From: Butyrivibrio sp. INlla18
GTDB lineage: Bacteria > Bacillota > Clostridia > Lachnospirales > Lachnospiraceae
Direction: 5' to 3'
Length of the DNA stretch: 64,000 nt
Assembly (NCBI RefSeq): GCF_900103635.1
Contig: NZ_FMXK01000005.1
Coordinates: 124,001 to 188,000, forward strand
The notes below the pieces were generated by a model. The model searched no databases. It was not told where the DNA came from and worked only from the letters and a program-made list of their open reading frames with translations. This document shows, piece after piece, positions 15,610 to 24,381 of this stretch (the stretch's first letter is position 1; the number at the start of each line of letters is the position of its first letter). Both the position numbers and the translations under genes were made by a program.

Positions 15610-17139
15610 ATGAAAGCAAAAAGATATATTGGGGTATTTTTATCAGTTGTTACAACATGTTTTATCGTGCTATCAGATGCAAACACTTTAAATGTTTCTG
15701 CTACAGAAAGCACTGCTACTACCATCGATGAAGCCTATCCTGAAATAGAGCAAATCGAATCATCTGAAACATCAGATACTAGCAGTCACTCATGTAGCAT
15801 AGATAGTTTCGATCTTTCTTTACAAACTCAGGGCTTTTCACTATTTTCAGAAACAGCGGAGGCAAACGAGCCTGATAACACAGACCCAAACGGAGCCTAC
15901 GTAGTTTCCAACGAAAATGTTTTTCAAGGGAATCTCGGACAAACAAATGAAATGAGATGGTACGCTTTCATACTTGACCAGGACAGCAAAGTCACAATAG
16001 AGCTACAAAGTGTATCTGATGTAGATGCTGATCTTTACCTATTTGCGCTTGACCAAGAATCTTATCAGTTATCACTGATCGGAGGTAGCGCCACTGAAGG
16101 AAACGGCATACACGAACAATACAAAGGAATACTTAATTCAGGAATCTATTATTTCGCTGTAAGTGCATATGCTGGCTCAGGGCAATATGCATTTGCATTT
16201 TACTCAACAGATGATACACAAAATGAAATAAATGATGCAGTTGATAACGCATCATCGATAGGTCTAAATGAAACTATTAGTGGCAAGATTGATTCTCCAT
16301 ATGATATAGACTATTACGTATTTTCAGTAGATTCTTCTGCTATAATATCTATACCAATGGACACTCTCGATTATGAAGCAAACATTGCAAGTTTAGATTC
16401 TACTTCCCATGCTTATCATATTTCTAATGTGGATCCTATATACGAATTCACACCAGGAACATATTGCATCTACATTTTTAGTTCAACAGGTAAGTACAGT
16501 AGTTCTGATACCTATACGATTACCACAAATAAAATAGCTAACGTAGCAGACAATTCTAAAGCTTTCTATTTTATGGTGAATGATGCAGCCAACATCGTAT
16601 TTCAATGCGATAGTACAGGTGGAAATATGTATGTAAATAGCCATCCAATTGATGTAAGCTACTCATTTAAAGGTTCTGCTTCTGATTCTACTGGACGACG
16701 AGAATATGATATTTCAATGACGAATGATTCTGTAATAAAAGCCAAAATATTTCAGGATCAATTCACAGATGATGCTGAAAAATCCGTATACTTAGGAATG
16801 GATATGCCAGATACTGTAGAGTATATGTGGGGTACCAAAGGAACTGGTGTTACGGGAAATCTTCTTGATTTATCAATTTATTCAACTCTACCCGTAAGAT
16901 TTTATCACATTCATTGCATTTGTACTGGAGCTTATAAAGACTACAAATTCTGGCAAGATTTAAATTTTGCAACTGTTTTCATAGATCCAAATACAGGTAA
17001 ATTAGTAGATATCTATCATATCAATTATCTGTATGACATAGCTGCAAGCTCTGATAATATGAAATTTTTCCGTCCTTATAGCAAAAACACAAAATACTAC
17101 TATCCTTATTACAATGGTAAAGAGCCAGAACAGTGGTAG
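15610..17139 (+). CDS. Secreted protein with a PPC-like beta-sandwich domain, otherwise unknown
   Basis: This is an exported protein of about 509 residues with a signal peptide (MKAKRYIGVFLSVVTTCFIV, cleavage after the NVSA region) and a Ser/Thr/Glu-rich linker. Residues about 105-195 (WYAFILDQDSKVTIELQS, DADLYLFALD, GIYYFAVSAYAGSGQY) have the pattern of bacterial pre-peptidase C-terminal (PPC) beta-sandwich domains, and a weaker second copy follows at about 215-300. The C-terminal 200 residues are unique and Tyr-rich. The second of two adjacent ATGs is chosen because AGGAGGG then has proper spacing. The gene is A+T-rich and paired with a small cytoplasmic gene 10 bp downstream. Confidence 0.75.
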   Translation: MKAKRYIGVFLSVVTTCFIVLSDANTLNVSATESTATTIDEAYPEIEQIESSETSDTSSHSCSIDSFDLSLQTQGFSLFSETAEANEPDNTDPNGAYVVSNENVFQGNLGQTNEMRWYAFILDQDSKVTIELQSVSDVDADLYLFALDQESYQLSLIGGSATEGNGIHEQYKGILNSGIYYFAVSAYAGSGQYAFAFYSTDDTQNEINDAVDNASSIGLNETISGKIDSPYDIDYYVFSVDSSAIISIPMDTLDYEANIASLDSTSHAYHISNVDPIYEFTPGTYCIYIFSSTGKYSSSDTYTITTNKIANVADNSKAFYFMVNDAANIVFQCDSTGGNMYVNSHPIDVSYSFKGSASDSTGRREYDISMTNDSVIKAKIFQDQFTDDAEKSVYLGMDMPDTVEYMWGTKGTGVTGNLLDLSIYSTLPVRFYHIHCICTGAYKDYKFWQDLNFATVFIDPNTGKLVDIYHINYLYDIAASSDNMKFFRPYSKNTKYYYPYYNGKEPEQW

Positions 17140-17149
17140 GAGGCAATCA

Positions 17150-17959
17150 ATGAAAATTGCATCATCATTCAACAAAGACATAAATTTATTTGAGAACAAG
17201 TTAAGCGCACCACATACTAATCAAGTACAAAAGCCCCAAGCTAGTAAAGATGTTGAACTGAATATTTCTAATGAAGGTCTAGATGAATTACGAAAAAGCG
17301 CTCAAAAACTAATGCCTGATATAGATACTTCAAAAGAAGTTCTTTGGACAGTAGAAAACACTAACGAAGTTGAATTTGAACACTATATGACTATGCGACA
17401 TCTATGTTCAGAAAAATATGAGTCAATTAGAAAAAATGAAAATCGAGAAGAAGATATTAATGATGTCATGAAAAGTATAATGGAGACTTATGAAACGCTT
17501 TATTTAAATATAGTTGACGCTCATAAAGATGGAGACCGTGAAGCTAATTATAAACTCAGTGGGAAAGAACATATTTCTCTTGAAAAAGATCTTGATGGTT
17601 TAAATAAAGCATATAATCGTTTTCTTTCAGATTTGCAAGGTTATATTACGTGTCTACAATCAAATAAGCAGTTTTCAACAAGTGGAATGCGTGGTGAAAT
17701 AGATAGCTATTTCAGAAGAATGGGGTTACCTGAACCTCAATTTTCAAAAGCTCATATTCAGGATTATGATCCGAGTTATAACTATTTTGATAAAAGTTAT
17801 AATGATTCCGTTAATTCTATTATGATAGATGCTAGAAACAGCTTTTTAGGAATGGTACATTCTTCAAATTACTCGAAAGGAATGGGCCTTAGCCATTTAA
17901 TTAAACTAATGAATTCCAATGTTAAGTTCATCGAAGGAACAAAAAAGCTATTCTCTTAG
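17150..17959 (+). CDS. Cytoplasmic protein of unknown function
   Basis: This 269-residue protein has no signal peptide or membrane segment. It is strongly helical and charged, with a central region rich in Asp, Glu and Lys. A short conserved-looking block (ELNISNEGLDELRKSAQ, about residues 37-53) is of a type I associate with Lachnospiraceae proteins of unknown role. I recognise no domain. The ATG at 17150 is chosen because TAGGAGG lies right before it, overlapping the stop of the exported protein gene. An in-frame ATG at 17114 lies inside the upstream gene and lacks a ribosome site. Codon use is clearly A+T-rich. Confidence 0.65.
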   Translation: MKIASSFNKDINLFENKLSAPHTNQVQKPQASKDVELNISNEGLDELRKSAQKLMPDIDTSKEVLWTVENTNEVEFEHYMTMRHLCSEKYESIRKNENREEDINDVMKSIMETYETLYLNIVDAHKDGDREANYKLSGKEHISLEKDLDGLNKAYNRFLSDLQGYITCLQSNKQFSTSGMRGEIDSYFRRMGLPEPQFSKAHIQDYDPSYNYFDKSYNDSVNSIMIDARNSFLGMVHSSNYSKGMGLSHLIKLMNSNVKFIEGTKKLFS

Positions 17960-17981
17960 CCACCTAAAAATCAATGACACA

Positions 17982-18007
17982 AAAAGAGGCTCAATTGAGC
18001 CTCTTTT
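17982..18007. terminator. Bidirectional terminator between converging genes
   Basis: The perfect palindrome AAAAGAGGCTCAATTGAGCC continues with CTCTTTT, giving a stem with A and T tracts on both sides. It serves the plus-strand gene ending at 17959 and dapL ending at 18024. Confidence 0.85.
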
Positions 18008-18023
18008 CTTATCTATTCATACA

Positions 18024-19250
18024 TTATAGTCTCTTAATTCTCTCTAATGCTTCTACGCTGTTCTCATAGCTTCCGAAAGCTGTAAGTCTGAAGTAATGCT
18101 CTCCACTTGGTCCAAAGCCTGATCCAGGAGTACCTACAACATTTGCATTTTCAAGAAGGTGGTCAAAGAACTCCCAGCTTGTCATGTTGTTTGGTGTATG
18201 AAGCCATACATATGGTGAATTCTTGCCACCGTACACTTCGTAGCCTGCATCCTTAAGTCCATTGTAGATATAAGTAGCATTCTTCATATACTTACTAACC
18301 ATATCTTTTATCTGAGCCTTACCTTCAGCTGAGTAGCAAGCCTCTCCTGCTCTCTGTACTACATATGGAGCTCCGTTGTACTTGGTTCCATGTCTTCTAG
18401 CCCAGAGTCTGTGCATCTCCACTTCCTCACCATTAAACTTAACCTTAAGATCATGAGGAATGATGGTAGCGCCGAGACGAAGACCAGTAAATCCAGCATT
18501 CTTAGAAAAAGACCTAAGCTCTATAGCGCAGGTTCTAGCTCCTTCGCACTCAAAGATAGAGTGAGGAATATTATCCTGTGAAATATATGCTTCATAAGCC
18601 GCATCAAATATGATAACTGCTCCAACCTTATTAGCATAGTCAACCCATACCTGAAGCTGATCCTTTGTGATAGCCTCACCTGTTGGGTTATTTGGGAAGC
18701 ACAGATAGATAAGGTCTGGTGTTTCCTTTGGAAGTTCAGGTGCAAAGTTATTTTCAGCTGTACATGGCATATAGATAACGTTACTCCAGATTCCACTTTC
18801 TTTATCATAATCTCCACATCTACCAGCCATAACGTTTGAATCTACGTATACTGGGTAAACTGGATCGCAAACTGCTATCTTAGAGTCTTTTGCAAAGATC
18901 TCCTGAATGTTGGCTGAGTCGCTCTTAGCTCCATCAGAGATAAAGATCTCATCATCAGCGATATCGCAACCTCTAGCTCTAAAGTCATTCTCTGCCATGG
19001 CGTGTCTAAGGAACTCATAGCCAAGGTCTGGAGCATAGCCTCTGAAAGTACTCTCGCTTGCCTGCTCATCTACTGCTTTATGAAGTGCATCGATAACAGC
19101 TGGGCAAAGTGGCTGAGTAACATCACCAATTCCGAGGCGGATGATCTTTTTATCTGGATTAGCCTCTTGATAAGCATTAACTTTCTTAGCAATAGTGCTA
19201 AACAAATAACTTCCTGGTAACTTCAAATAATCCTCATTTGGTCTGAACAT
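18024..19250 (-). CDS. dapL: LL-diaminopimelate aminotransferase
   Basis: This 408-residue PLP enzyme converts tetrahydrodipicolinate directly to LL-diaminopimelate, bypassing the succinyl or acetyl steps of lysine synthesis. Signatures include MFRPNEDYLKLPGSYLFSTI at the start, LGIGDVTQPLCPAVI, FPNNPTGEAI, IFDAAYEAYI, and RSFSKNAGFTGLRLG with the PLP lysine. The length is normal for DapL. The frame continues 36 codons further upstream, but GGGAGG sits just before the ATG at 19250 and the extension would encode part of the palindrome at 19274-19408, so I reject it. It is divergent from dapF, which acts on its product. Confidence 0.95.
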   Translation of the reverse strand: MFRPNEDYLKLPGSYLFSTIAKKVNAYQEANPDKKIIRLGIGDVTQPLCPAVIDALHKAVDEQASESTFRGYAPDLGYEFLRHAMAENDFRARGCDIADDEIFISDGAKSDSANIQEIFAKDSKIAVCDPVYPVYVDSNVMAGRCGDYDKESGIWSNVIYMPCTAENNFAPELPKETPDLIYLCFPNNPTGEAITKDQLQVWVDYANKVGAVIIFDAAYEAYISQDNIPHSIFECEGARTCAIELRSFSKNAGFTGLRLGATIIPHDLKVKFNGEEVEMHRLWARRHGTKYNGAPYVVQRAGEACYSAEGKAQIKDMVSKYMKNATYIYNGLKDAGYEVYGGKNSPYVWLHTPNNMTSWEFFDHLLENANVVGTPGSGFGPSGEHYFRLTAFGSYENSVEALERIKRL

Positions 19251-19273
19251 ATATTGGCCTCCCGATAAGTGAT

Positions 19274-19408
19274 AGTTAGTTGTGGTCTTATGCGTTTGGA
19301 TGACGCTTTCGCTCTGCGAAAAACGTAGCGGTACTAAGCTGGTAAAAAACACCAGCAAGTACCGACGTTTTTCAAAGCATCCAAATCACATAAGACCATC
19401 AACTAACT
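19274..19408. repeat. 135-bp imperfect palindrome upstream of dapL
   Basis: AGTTAGTTG (19274-19282) pairs with CAACTAACT (19400-19408), GGTCTTATG with CATAAGACC (19389-19397), and TTTGGATG with CATCCAAA. Inner blocks GAAAAACGT, CGGTACT and GCTGGT also find partners around an AAAAAAC loop. It resembles the palindromes at 4319-4448 and 5109-5237 in length and architecture but not in arm sequence. It lies in the predicted 5' untranslated region of dapL, so it may be transcribed and folded there. Confidence 0.75.
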
Positions 19409-19469
19409 TAGCAATTAATCCAATAGACATGCAATTAAAAACAATTTTATAACATCTAATTGCGTGACT

Positions 19470-19498
19470 ATAATAAACTAGAGAATATGATATAACAA
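19470..19498 (-). promoter_or_regulatory. Promoter of dapL
   Basis: On the minus strand TTGTTA (19493-19498) and TATTAT (19470-19475) are separated by 17 bp. The -35 box overlaps the edge of the dyad at 19497-19522. The implied dapL leader is about 210 nt long and contains the 135-bp palindrome. Confidence 0.5.
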
Positions 19499-19522
19499 AT
19501 TTGTATCATTGTATACAAATTT
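19497..19522. promoter_or_regulatory. Operator-like dyad between dapL and dapF
   Basis: AAATTTGTAT (19497-19506) and ATACAAATTT (19513-19522) are perfect 10-bp arms with a 6-nt spacer. The dyad abuts the dapL -35 box. A partial copy (TTCTTGTAT) follows to the right. Confidence 0.6.
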
Positions 19523-19602
19523 CTTGTATTTTTATTCTGGAACAGATAGTATAGCAATATACATGCTAATTGGTGTGTTTGATTTATGTAAACGAAATGG
19601 TT

Positions 19603-19618
19603 TTGTATGAATATACAA
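19603..19618. promoter_or_regulatory. Second TTGTAT dyad just upstream of dapF
   Basis: TTGTAT-GAAT-ATACAA is a perfect 6-4-6 inverted repeat 13 bp before the dapF ribosome site. It shares its half-site with the dyad at 19497-19522. Confidence 0.45.
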
Positions 19619-19645
19619 CTTATCATTATATAGAGGAGAATGCGT

Positions 19646-20557
19646 ATGAAGTTTACTAAGATGCAGGGCTGTGGAAATGATTATGTATATGTTGATGGTG
19701 GGAGTGAAAAGATTTCTCAGGAAAAGAAATCTGATCTTGCCATAAAGGTGTCTGACAGGCATTTTGGAATTGGTTCAGATGGACTTATCTTTATAAATCC
19801 TGTTGAAGATGATGATATAGATTTTGAGATGGAAATGTACAACGCTGATGGATCAAGGTCTGAGATGTGCGGCAATGGTATCAGATGCGTTGCTAAATAT
19901 GTATATGATAAGGGGCTTACTGACAAGAAGAAGCTTACTATCGTGAGTGCTGGTAAAAAGAAATATATTGACCTGACAGTTGGCTCTGACAATAAGGTTG
20001 AGAGCGTTAAAGTTGATATGGGTGCTCCTATCCTTGATGCCGAGACTGTTCCTGTAAGTGTTCCAGAAGAAAAGCTTACTTCTTCTGACAAGTACCAAGA
20101 ACTTAAAGATAAATATGGTCACCTTGCAGTAGATGTTCCAATTACAGTTGATGGAAAACAGTGGCATATGACCTGCGTATCAATGGGTAATCCGCATGCA
20201 GTAGTCTTCCTTCCTGAGGGAATGGATCTTGCTACCTTTGATATTGAAAAGATCGGCCCACAGTTTGAAAATCATGAGTATTTCCCAAGACGTGTAAATA
20301 CTGAGTTCGTTACTATTGATGATAAAAACAATGTTCATATGAGAGTCTGGGAACGCGGAACAGGCGAAACTCTTGCCTGCGGTACAGGTTGCTGCGCAAC
20401 AGCTGTTGCCTGCATCTTAAACGGCCACACAGACACCTCTATAACAATCCACGTCCTTGGCGGCGACATCAAGTGCAGCTGGGACAAGAATCCTTCCTCC
20501 TCTGTAATCATGGAAGGTCCTGCTACAACAGTATTTGATGGAGAAATTGAAATTTAA
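19646..20557 (+). CDS. dapF: Diaminopimelate epimerase
   Basis: This 303-residue enzyme interconverts LL- and meso-diaminopimelate, giving the precursor of lysine and of peptidoglycan cross-links. Both catalytic cysteines are in place: MCGNGIRCVAKY (about residue 75) and ERGTGETLACGTGCCA (about 220). The fold is the usual two-domain DapF. Of two in-frame ATGs (19640, 19646) the second is preferred because AGAGGAGA is then at normal distance. It is divergent from dapL and followed by a terminator. Confidence 0.95.
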   Translation: MKFTKMQGCGNDYVYVDGGSEKISQEKKSDLAIKVSDRHFGIGSDGLIFINPVEDDDIDFEMEMYNADGSRSEMCGNGIRCVAKYVYDKGLTDKKKLTIVSAGKKKYIDLTVGSDNKVESVKVDMGAPILDAETVPVSVPEEKLTSSDKYQELKDKYGHLAVDVPITVDGKQWHMTCVSMGNPHAVVFLPEGMDLATFDIEKIGPQFENHEYFPRRVNTEFVTIDDKNNVHMRVWERGTGETLACGTGCCATAVACILNGHTDTSITIHVLGGDIKCSWDKNPSSSVIMEGPATTVFDGEIEI

Positions 20558-20575
20558 TACTTCTTTTTTATAAGC

Positions 20576-20601
20576 AAAAGACCGCCATATGGCGGTCTTT
20601 T
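20576..20601. terminator. Bidirectional terminator between dapF and the ABC exporter operon
   Basis: AAAAGACCGCCAT is followed by its exact complement, a 26-bp perfect palindrome with A and T tracts on either side. Confidence 0.9.
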
Positions 20602-20610
20602 TGATATTCA

Positions 20611-22479
20611 TTATTCTTGTTCTACATAATACTGTGCCTGGGCATTCCAGAGTTCGTAGTACTTTCCAGCATGATCTTCAAGGAGTTTCTCGTGTGTTCC
20701 CTTTTGGATAACCTGTCCTTCACCAAATACAGCTATCTCGTCGCAGAACTTACATGATGACAATCTATGAGAAATATAGATTGCTGTTTTATCACCAGAG
20801 ATATCATCGAACTTGCTGTAAATCTCAGCTTCTGCTATAGGATCAAGAGCAGCTGTTGGTTCATCAAGGATGATGAATGGAGCGTCTTTATATAATGCTC
20901 TTGCTATTGCAATCTTTTGGGCTTCTCCGCCAGAAACATCGATTCCATCATCAGAAAGGTCCTTATATATCATGGTATCTAGTCCCTTTTCTAGACTTTC
21001 AAGCCTCTCGCCAAATCCAGCATCTACTAATGCTTTATACGCTCTATCTCTATCATAATCCGCGTTACCAGCTACATTTGCTCCTATTGGCTGACAAAGA
21101 AGCTGGAAATCCTGAAATACAATAGAGAAGATATCCATGTAATCATCATATTTGTATTTTCTGATATCAATACCATTTAAAAGTATCTGTCCTTCCTGAG
21201 GATCATATAAACGACACAATAGCTTTATGAATGTAGTCTTTCCGCTTCCATTCTCTCCAACGATCGCAAGTCTCTGTCCAACCTTAAATTTCATATTTAC
21301 GTGTCTTAGAGACCAAACATCTGATCCTGGATATTTGAATGATACATCTTTAAACTCAATCTCATAATTCCTATCACTACGCTTTTCTGTAGTAAGAGAG
21401 CCCTGATACATGGCATTTGGAATATCGAGGAATTCAAAGGTTTTGTCCAAATAGCTTGTATTCGTCTCCATAAGAGAGATAAGTTCTGTGAACGCAAAGA
21501 TGTTTCCTATCATCGCAGTAGCTGCTCCAACATACTGAGTTACACTTCCTACGTCAAAGGCTCCAGCCCACGCTTTTAAGCATGTAAATACATAGACAAA
21601 ACCAGTAATAAGCACTGTCATACATACTCCCATGCTAGAACAGATGCCCATTTTCCCCATAAACATCTTTCCCAAAGGGCCATCCACTCCGAAAACAGAA
21701 TTTCCATCCCAATAGGCTGCAACTAAGCCTTGCTGATCATTCATTCGTATATCTACACTGCGCTTTTTATCAAGTCCTATGAATCCAAAGTGCCAAAATA
21801 AGCGATTCCCAAGAGTTGCAAAATCAGCATAATTACTCCAAGACTTTTGTGCTATACCAGAAAGCTTTCCCGAAAAGACACTAATTCCCACCATAACAGC
21901 AGCAAAAATCAATATAAATATAGGATTATTCAAAATTACCAGCCGTCCAGCTGTCTTTGGAACAGGAGAAGTAAAAAGTGTTACAGTGAGCGTAATTCCA
22001 CTTATCATACCTATCATTCCCGTAACAAAACGTTCATAAGCTCTTTGGGATCTCATAAGTCCCCAACTCGCCCAGTTCTCATTTTGTTTGATCTGCGCCC
22101 TCAGGTCATGATTTTCCTGTTTATCAAGTTCAGAGAAATCCAAAGAAAACATCTTGTGAATAAAAAGAATTTCTTTTCTTCCCCATAAGTCATTTAATAG
22201 CGTTTCATGTCTTTGCTTCAAAAAGGCATTCATGACTGCTAATACGCAAGTGCAGATAGTTCCTGCAATTACCCAATTCCATAACACTTCTTCTCTTCTA
22301 AGTCCAGCTAATTCCTTTAATATCTGAGCTGAGAAAAAAACTGTTATATACGGCGATACTGCTTCAAAAATGCACTTTACTGTCAAAAGGGGGAAATAGC
22401 TCTTTTGCACTCTATGGAGTTCTCTGACACCGCGAAGATTCATTGCTATGGCATGTCTAAAATCTACTTTTTTCTTCAT
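20611..22479 (-). CDS. ABC exporter half-transporter (membrane plus ATPase domain)
   Basis: This protein of about 622 residues has a six-helix ABC exporter membrane domain in the first 340 residues and an ATPase domain after it. It has Walker A VGENGSGKTTFIKLL, signature VSGGEAQKIAIARAL, Walker B FIILDEPTAALDP and switch histidine YISHRLSS, all canonical. It likely pairs with the product of the preceding gene, whose stop is 1 nt upstream of this start. AAAGGAG fixes the ATG at 22479; an in-frame ATG 69 bp upstream lies inside the neighbour. The membrane domain is of the type annotated as lantibiotic or peptide exporter in Clostridia, but the cargo is unknown. Confidence 0.9.
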   Translation of the reverse strand: MKKKVDFRHAIAMNLRGVRELHRVQKSYFPLLTVKCIFEAVSPYITVFFSAQILKELAGLRREEVLWNWVIAGTICTCVLAVMNAFLKQRHETLLNDLWGRKEILFIHKMFSLDFSELDKQENHDLRAQIKQNENWASWGLMRSQRAYERFVTGMIGMISGITLTVTLFTSPVPKTAGRLVILNNPIFILIFAAVMVGISVFSGKLSGIAQKSWSNYADFATLGNRLFWHFGFIGLDKKRSVDIRMNDQQGLVAAYWDGNSVFGVDGPLGKMFMGKMGICSSMGVCMTVLITGFVYVFTCLKAWAGAFDVGSVTQYVGAATAMIGNIFAFTELISLMETNTSYLDKTFEFLDIPNAMYQGSLTTEKRSDRNYEIEFKDVSFKYPGSDVWSLRHVNMKFKVGQRLAIVGENGSGKTTFIKLLCRLYDPQEGQILLNGIDIRKYKYDDYMDIFSIVFQDFQLLCQPIGANVAGNADYDRDRAYKALVDAGFGERLESLEKGLDTMIYKDLSDDGIDVSGGEAQKIAIARALYKDAPFIILDEPTAALDPIAEAEIYSKFDDISGDKTAIYISHRLSSCKFCDEIAVFGEGQVIQKGTHEKLLEDHAGKYYELWNAQAQYYVEQE

Positions 22480-22480
22480 A

Positions 22481-24289
22481 TTAGAACTCCTTTCCTTCTT
22501 GATAATAACGGCTTTGTACTTCAAAGAGCTGGGCATATTCACCGCCAAGGTTCATAAGGCTCTCATGAGTACCCTCTTCTTTGATTCCTCCATCTGCCAC
22601 AAAGATGATACGATCACAAAATCTTGTTGAAGCAAGCCTGTGAGAAATAAATAGTGAAGTCTTTCCTTCTGACATTTCACCATATTTCATGTACATATCA
22701 TTTTCTGCTATAGGATCAAGTGCAGCTGTAGGCTCATCAAGAAGTAATATTGGGCCATCTTTATAAAGAGCTCTAGCCAGCATCAAACGCTGTGTCTCTC
22801 CCCCAGAAAAAAGAACACCATCCAAATAAACATCTCTTCCAATATGCGTCTCTAGCCCCTTTGGAAGTTTTTCTATGTTAGAAGTTAGTCCTGCAAGATC
22901 AATGCATTTTTTTATCTTCTCATAATCAATATTCTCTTTAGTTTGGGCAATCTCTTCAGCTACTGTTACATCAACTATAGAAAAATCCTGGAACACAGCG
23001 CTAAATAGCCTGTAGTATTCTCTTCGATTGAAGTCTCGTATATCTCTTCCATTTAGAAGTACACATCCCTCTGTAGGATCAAGCAGTCCACACAAAAGCT
23101 TTACAAGAGTTGTTTTACCAGCCCCATTAAGGCCTACGATTGCCAGCTTTTCACCTGGCTTAATCGTGAGATTAACATCATGTATAGTGTCCTCACTTGC
23201 ACCTGGATATCTATAAGACACACCTGATAACTGAAGTTCAAATTCTTTATATTCAGGTATCTTTAAACCATCTTCAAATTTGAATGGTTCTGGGTAATCC
23301 AGATATTCACGTAGTCGTGATATATCCATACCATGTTTATGCAGCTTACTAAGATCCTTTAGTACTCCCATTACCCATGTGGTAAAGGTTGTAACTGCCG
23401 CAAAATATAAAACAAACTCTGAGACGCTAAGTCCCTCATTCAAAGTCATCTTGATAAGATAGAAATAGGCAATTCCATTTCTTGCCATAGTAAGAACTGC
23501 TTCCACAACTTCTGCAAGCACTTCAGCTTTTTCGCATCGGAAAGCATAAGCAAGGTATGCGTCATGAACTTTATCAAGTAAGTCGTTAAGCCAGTTCTGA
23601 AGTCCAAATATTCGGATGTCTTTTGCAAGCTCTACAGACTCTGCTTTTCTTCTGATATATGACTTCTTCAGATAATACTTTTCTTCTTCATCTCTATGTG
23701 CATAGCGCCAGTTGTTTGTATATCTGGATACCACAAAGCCTGCAAGACATGTAACAATTATCACAAGCAAGATCACAGGATCAATTTTAGATAAAATAGA
23801 CAGATATATTATGAGTCCGCCAATATTTGTTAGAAGCTCAGTCAAGGTCTGCCAGATTTCTTCTGTTGCCTGTTCATTATCATTTGTAGCCTGATATGCC
23901 TTATCTCTAAGCTTTTGAAAATCTTCTTTAAGAGTATTTGAATACGAAGTCATATTACTCTTGAGCGTGACCTTGCTAATTATAGCTGATCGAACGTCTA
24001 CTCTTGGAAATAGCGAATTCTGAGTGAAATAATGCATCAGTCCACGAAGTATAAAAATAGCTGCTGTAAAGAGTCCTATTGTGGACAATAATGCTCCAAT
24101 TGAAGCTCTCTGTTCGATGCGTAAAAGAACTTTTGGTGCAATATACAACTGTGCCAGATTATAAGCCACTTCCAATGCTGCAGAAATAATGCAAAAGAAA
24201 ATAGCTCTTTTGCCAGCTTTCCAAGCCACCTTTAACATCCACCAAACATTTTGGAGAGTATTATATTTAGGTTTTTCTTTATTATTCAT
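22481..24289 (-). CDS. ABC exporter half-transporter (partner)
   Basis: This protein of about 602 residues has an exporter membrane domain followed by an ATPase with Walker A VGLNGAGKTTLVKLL, signature FSGGETQRLMLARAL, Walker B ILLLDEPTAALDP and FISHRLAS. Both this and the following half-transporter keep all catalytic residues, unlike the pair at 40778-44292. GAGAGGAG lies about 12 nt before the ATG at 24289. It lies just downstream of a two-component pair, separated by a terminator, which suggests control by that system through read-through or a promoter near 24300. Confidence 0.9.
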   Translation of the reverse strand: MNNKEKPKYNTLQNVWWMLKVAWKAGKRAIFFCIISAALEVAYNLAQLYIAPKVLLRIEQRASIGALLSTIGLFTAAIFILRGLMHYFTQNSLFPRVDVRSAIISKVTLKSNMTSYSNTLKEDFQKLRDKAYQATNDNEQATEEIWQTLTELLTNIGGLIIYLSILSKIDPVILLVIIVTCLAGFVVSRYTNNWRYAHRDEEEKYYLKKSYIRRKAESVELAKDIRIFGLQNWLNDLLDKVHDAYLAYAFRCEKAEVLAEVVEAVLTMARNGIAYFYLIKMTLNEGLSVSEFVLYFAAVTTFTTWVMGVLKDLSKLHKHGMDISRLREYLDYPEPFKFEDGLKIPEYKEFELQLSGVSYRYPGASEDTIHDVNLTIKPGEKLAIVGLNGAGKTTLVKLLCGLLDPTEGCVLLNGRDIRDFNRREYYRLFSAVFQDFSIVDVTVAEEIAQTKENIDYEKIKKCIDLAGLTSNIEKLPKGLETHIGRDVYLDGVLFSGGETQRLMLARALYKDGPILLLDEPTAALDPIAENDMYMKYGEMSEGKTSLFISHRLASTRFCDRIIFVADGGIKEEGTHESLMNLGGEYAQLFEVQSRYYQEGKEF

Positions 24290-24323
24290 AGCTGTTTGTC
24301 TCCTCTCCCACATATCATGCCAC

Positions 24324-24352
24324 AAAAAAAGTCCCCGGATTTCTCTGGGGAC
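24324..24352 (-). terminator. Terminator between the sensor kinase and the ABC exporter genes
   Basis: On the minus strand GTCCCCAGAGAAATCCGGGG completes a hairpin with AC and is followed by TTTTTTTG. It lies between the kinase stop (24382) and the first exporter start (24289). Confidence 0.85.
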
Positions 24353-24381
24353 GAATTGTTATTCTCAGGTGATGAATTGCT

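Noticed and set aside
19251-19358. N-terminal extension of DapL by 36 residues
   Set aside because: It would be translated from palindromic repeat DNA, has no ribosome site, and the normal DapL N-terminus begins at the ATG at 19250 with GGGAGG upstream.
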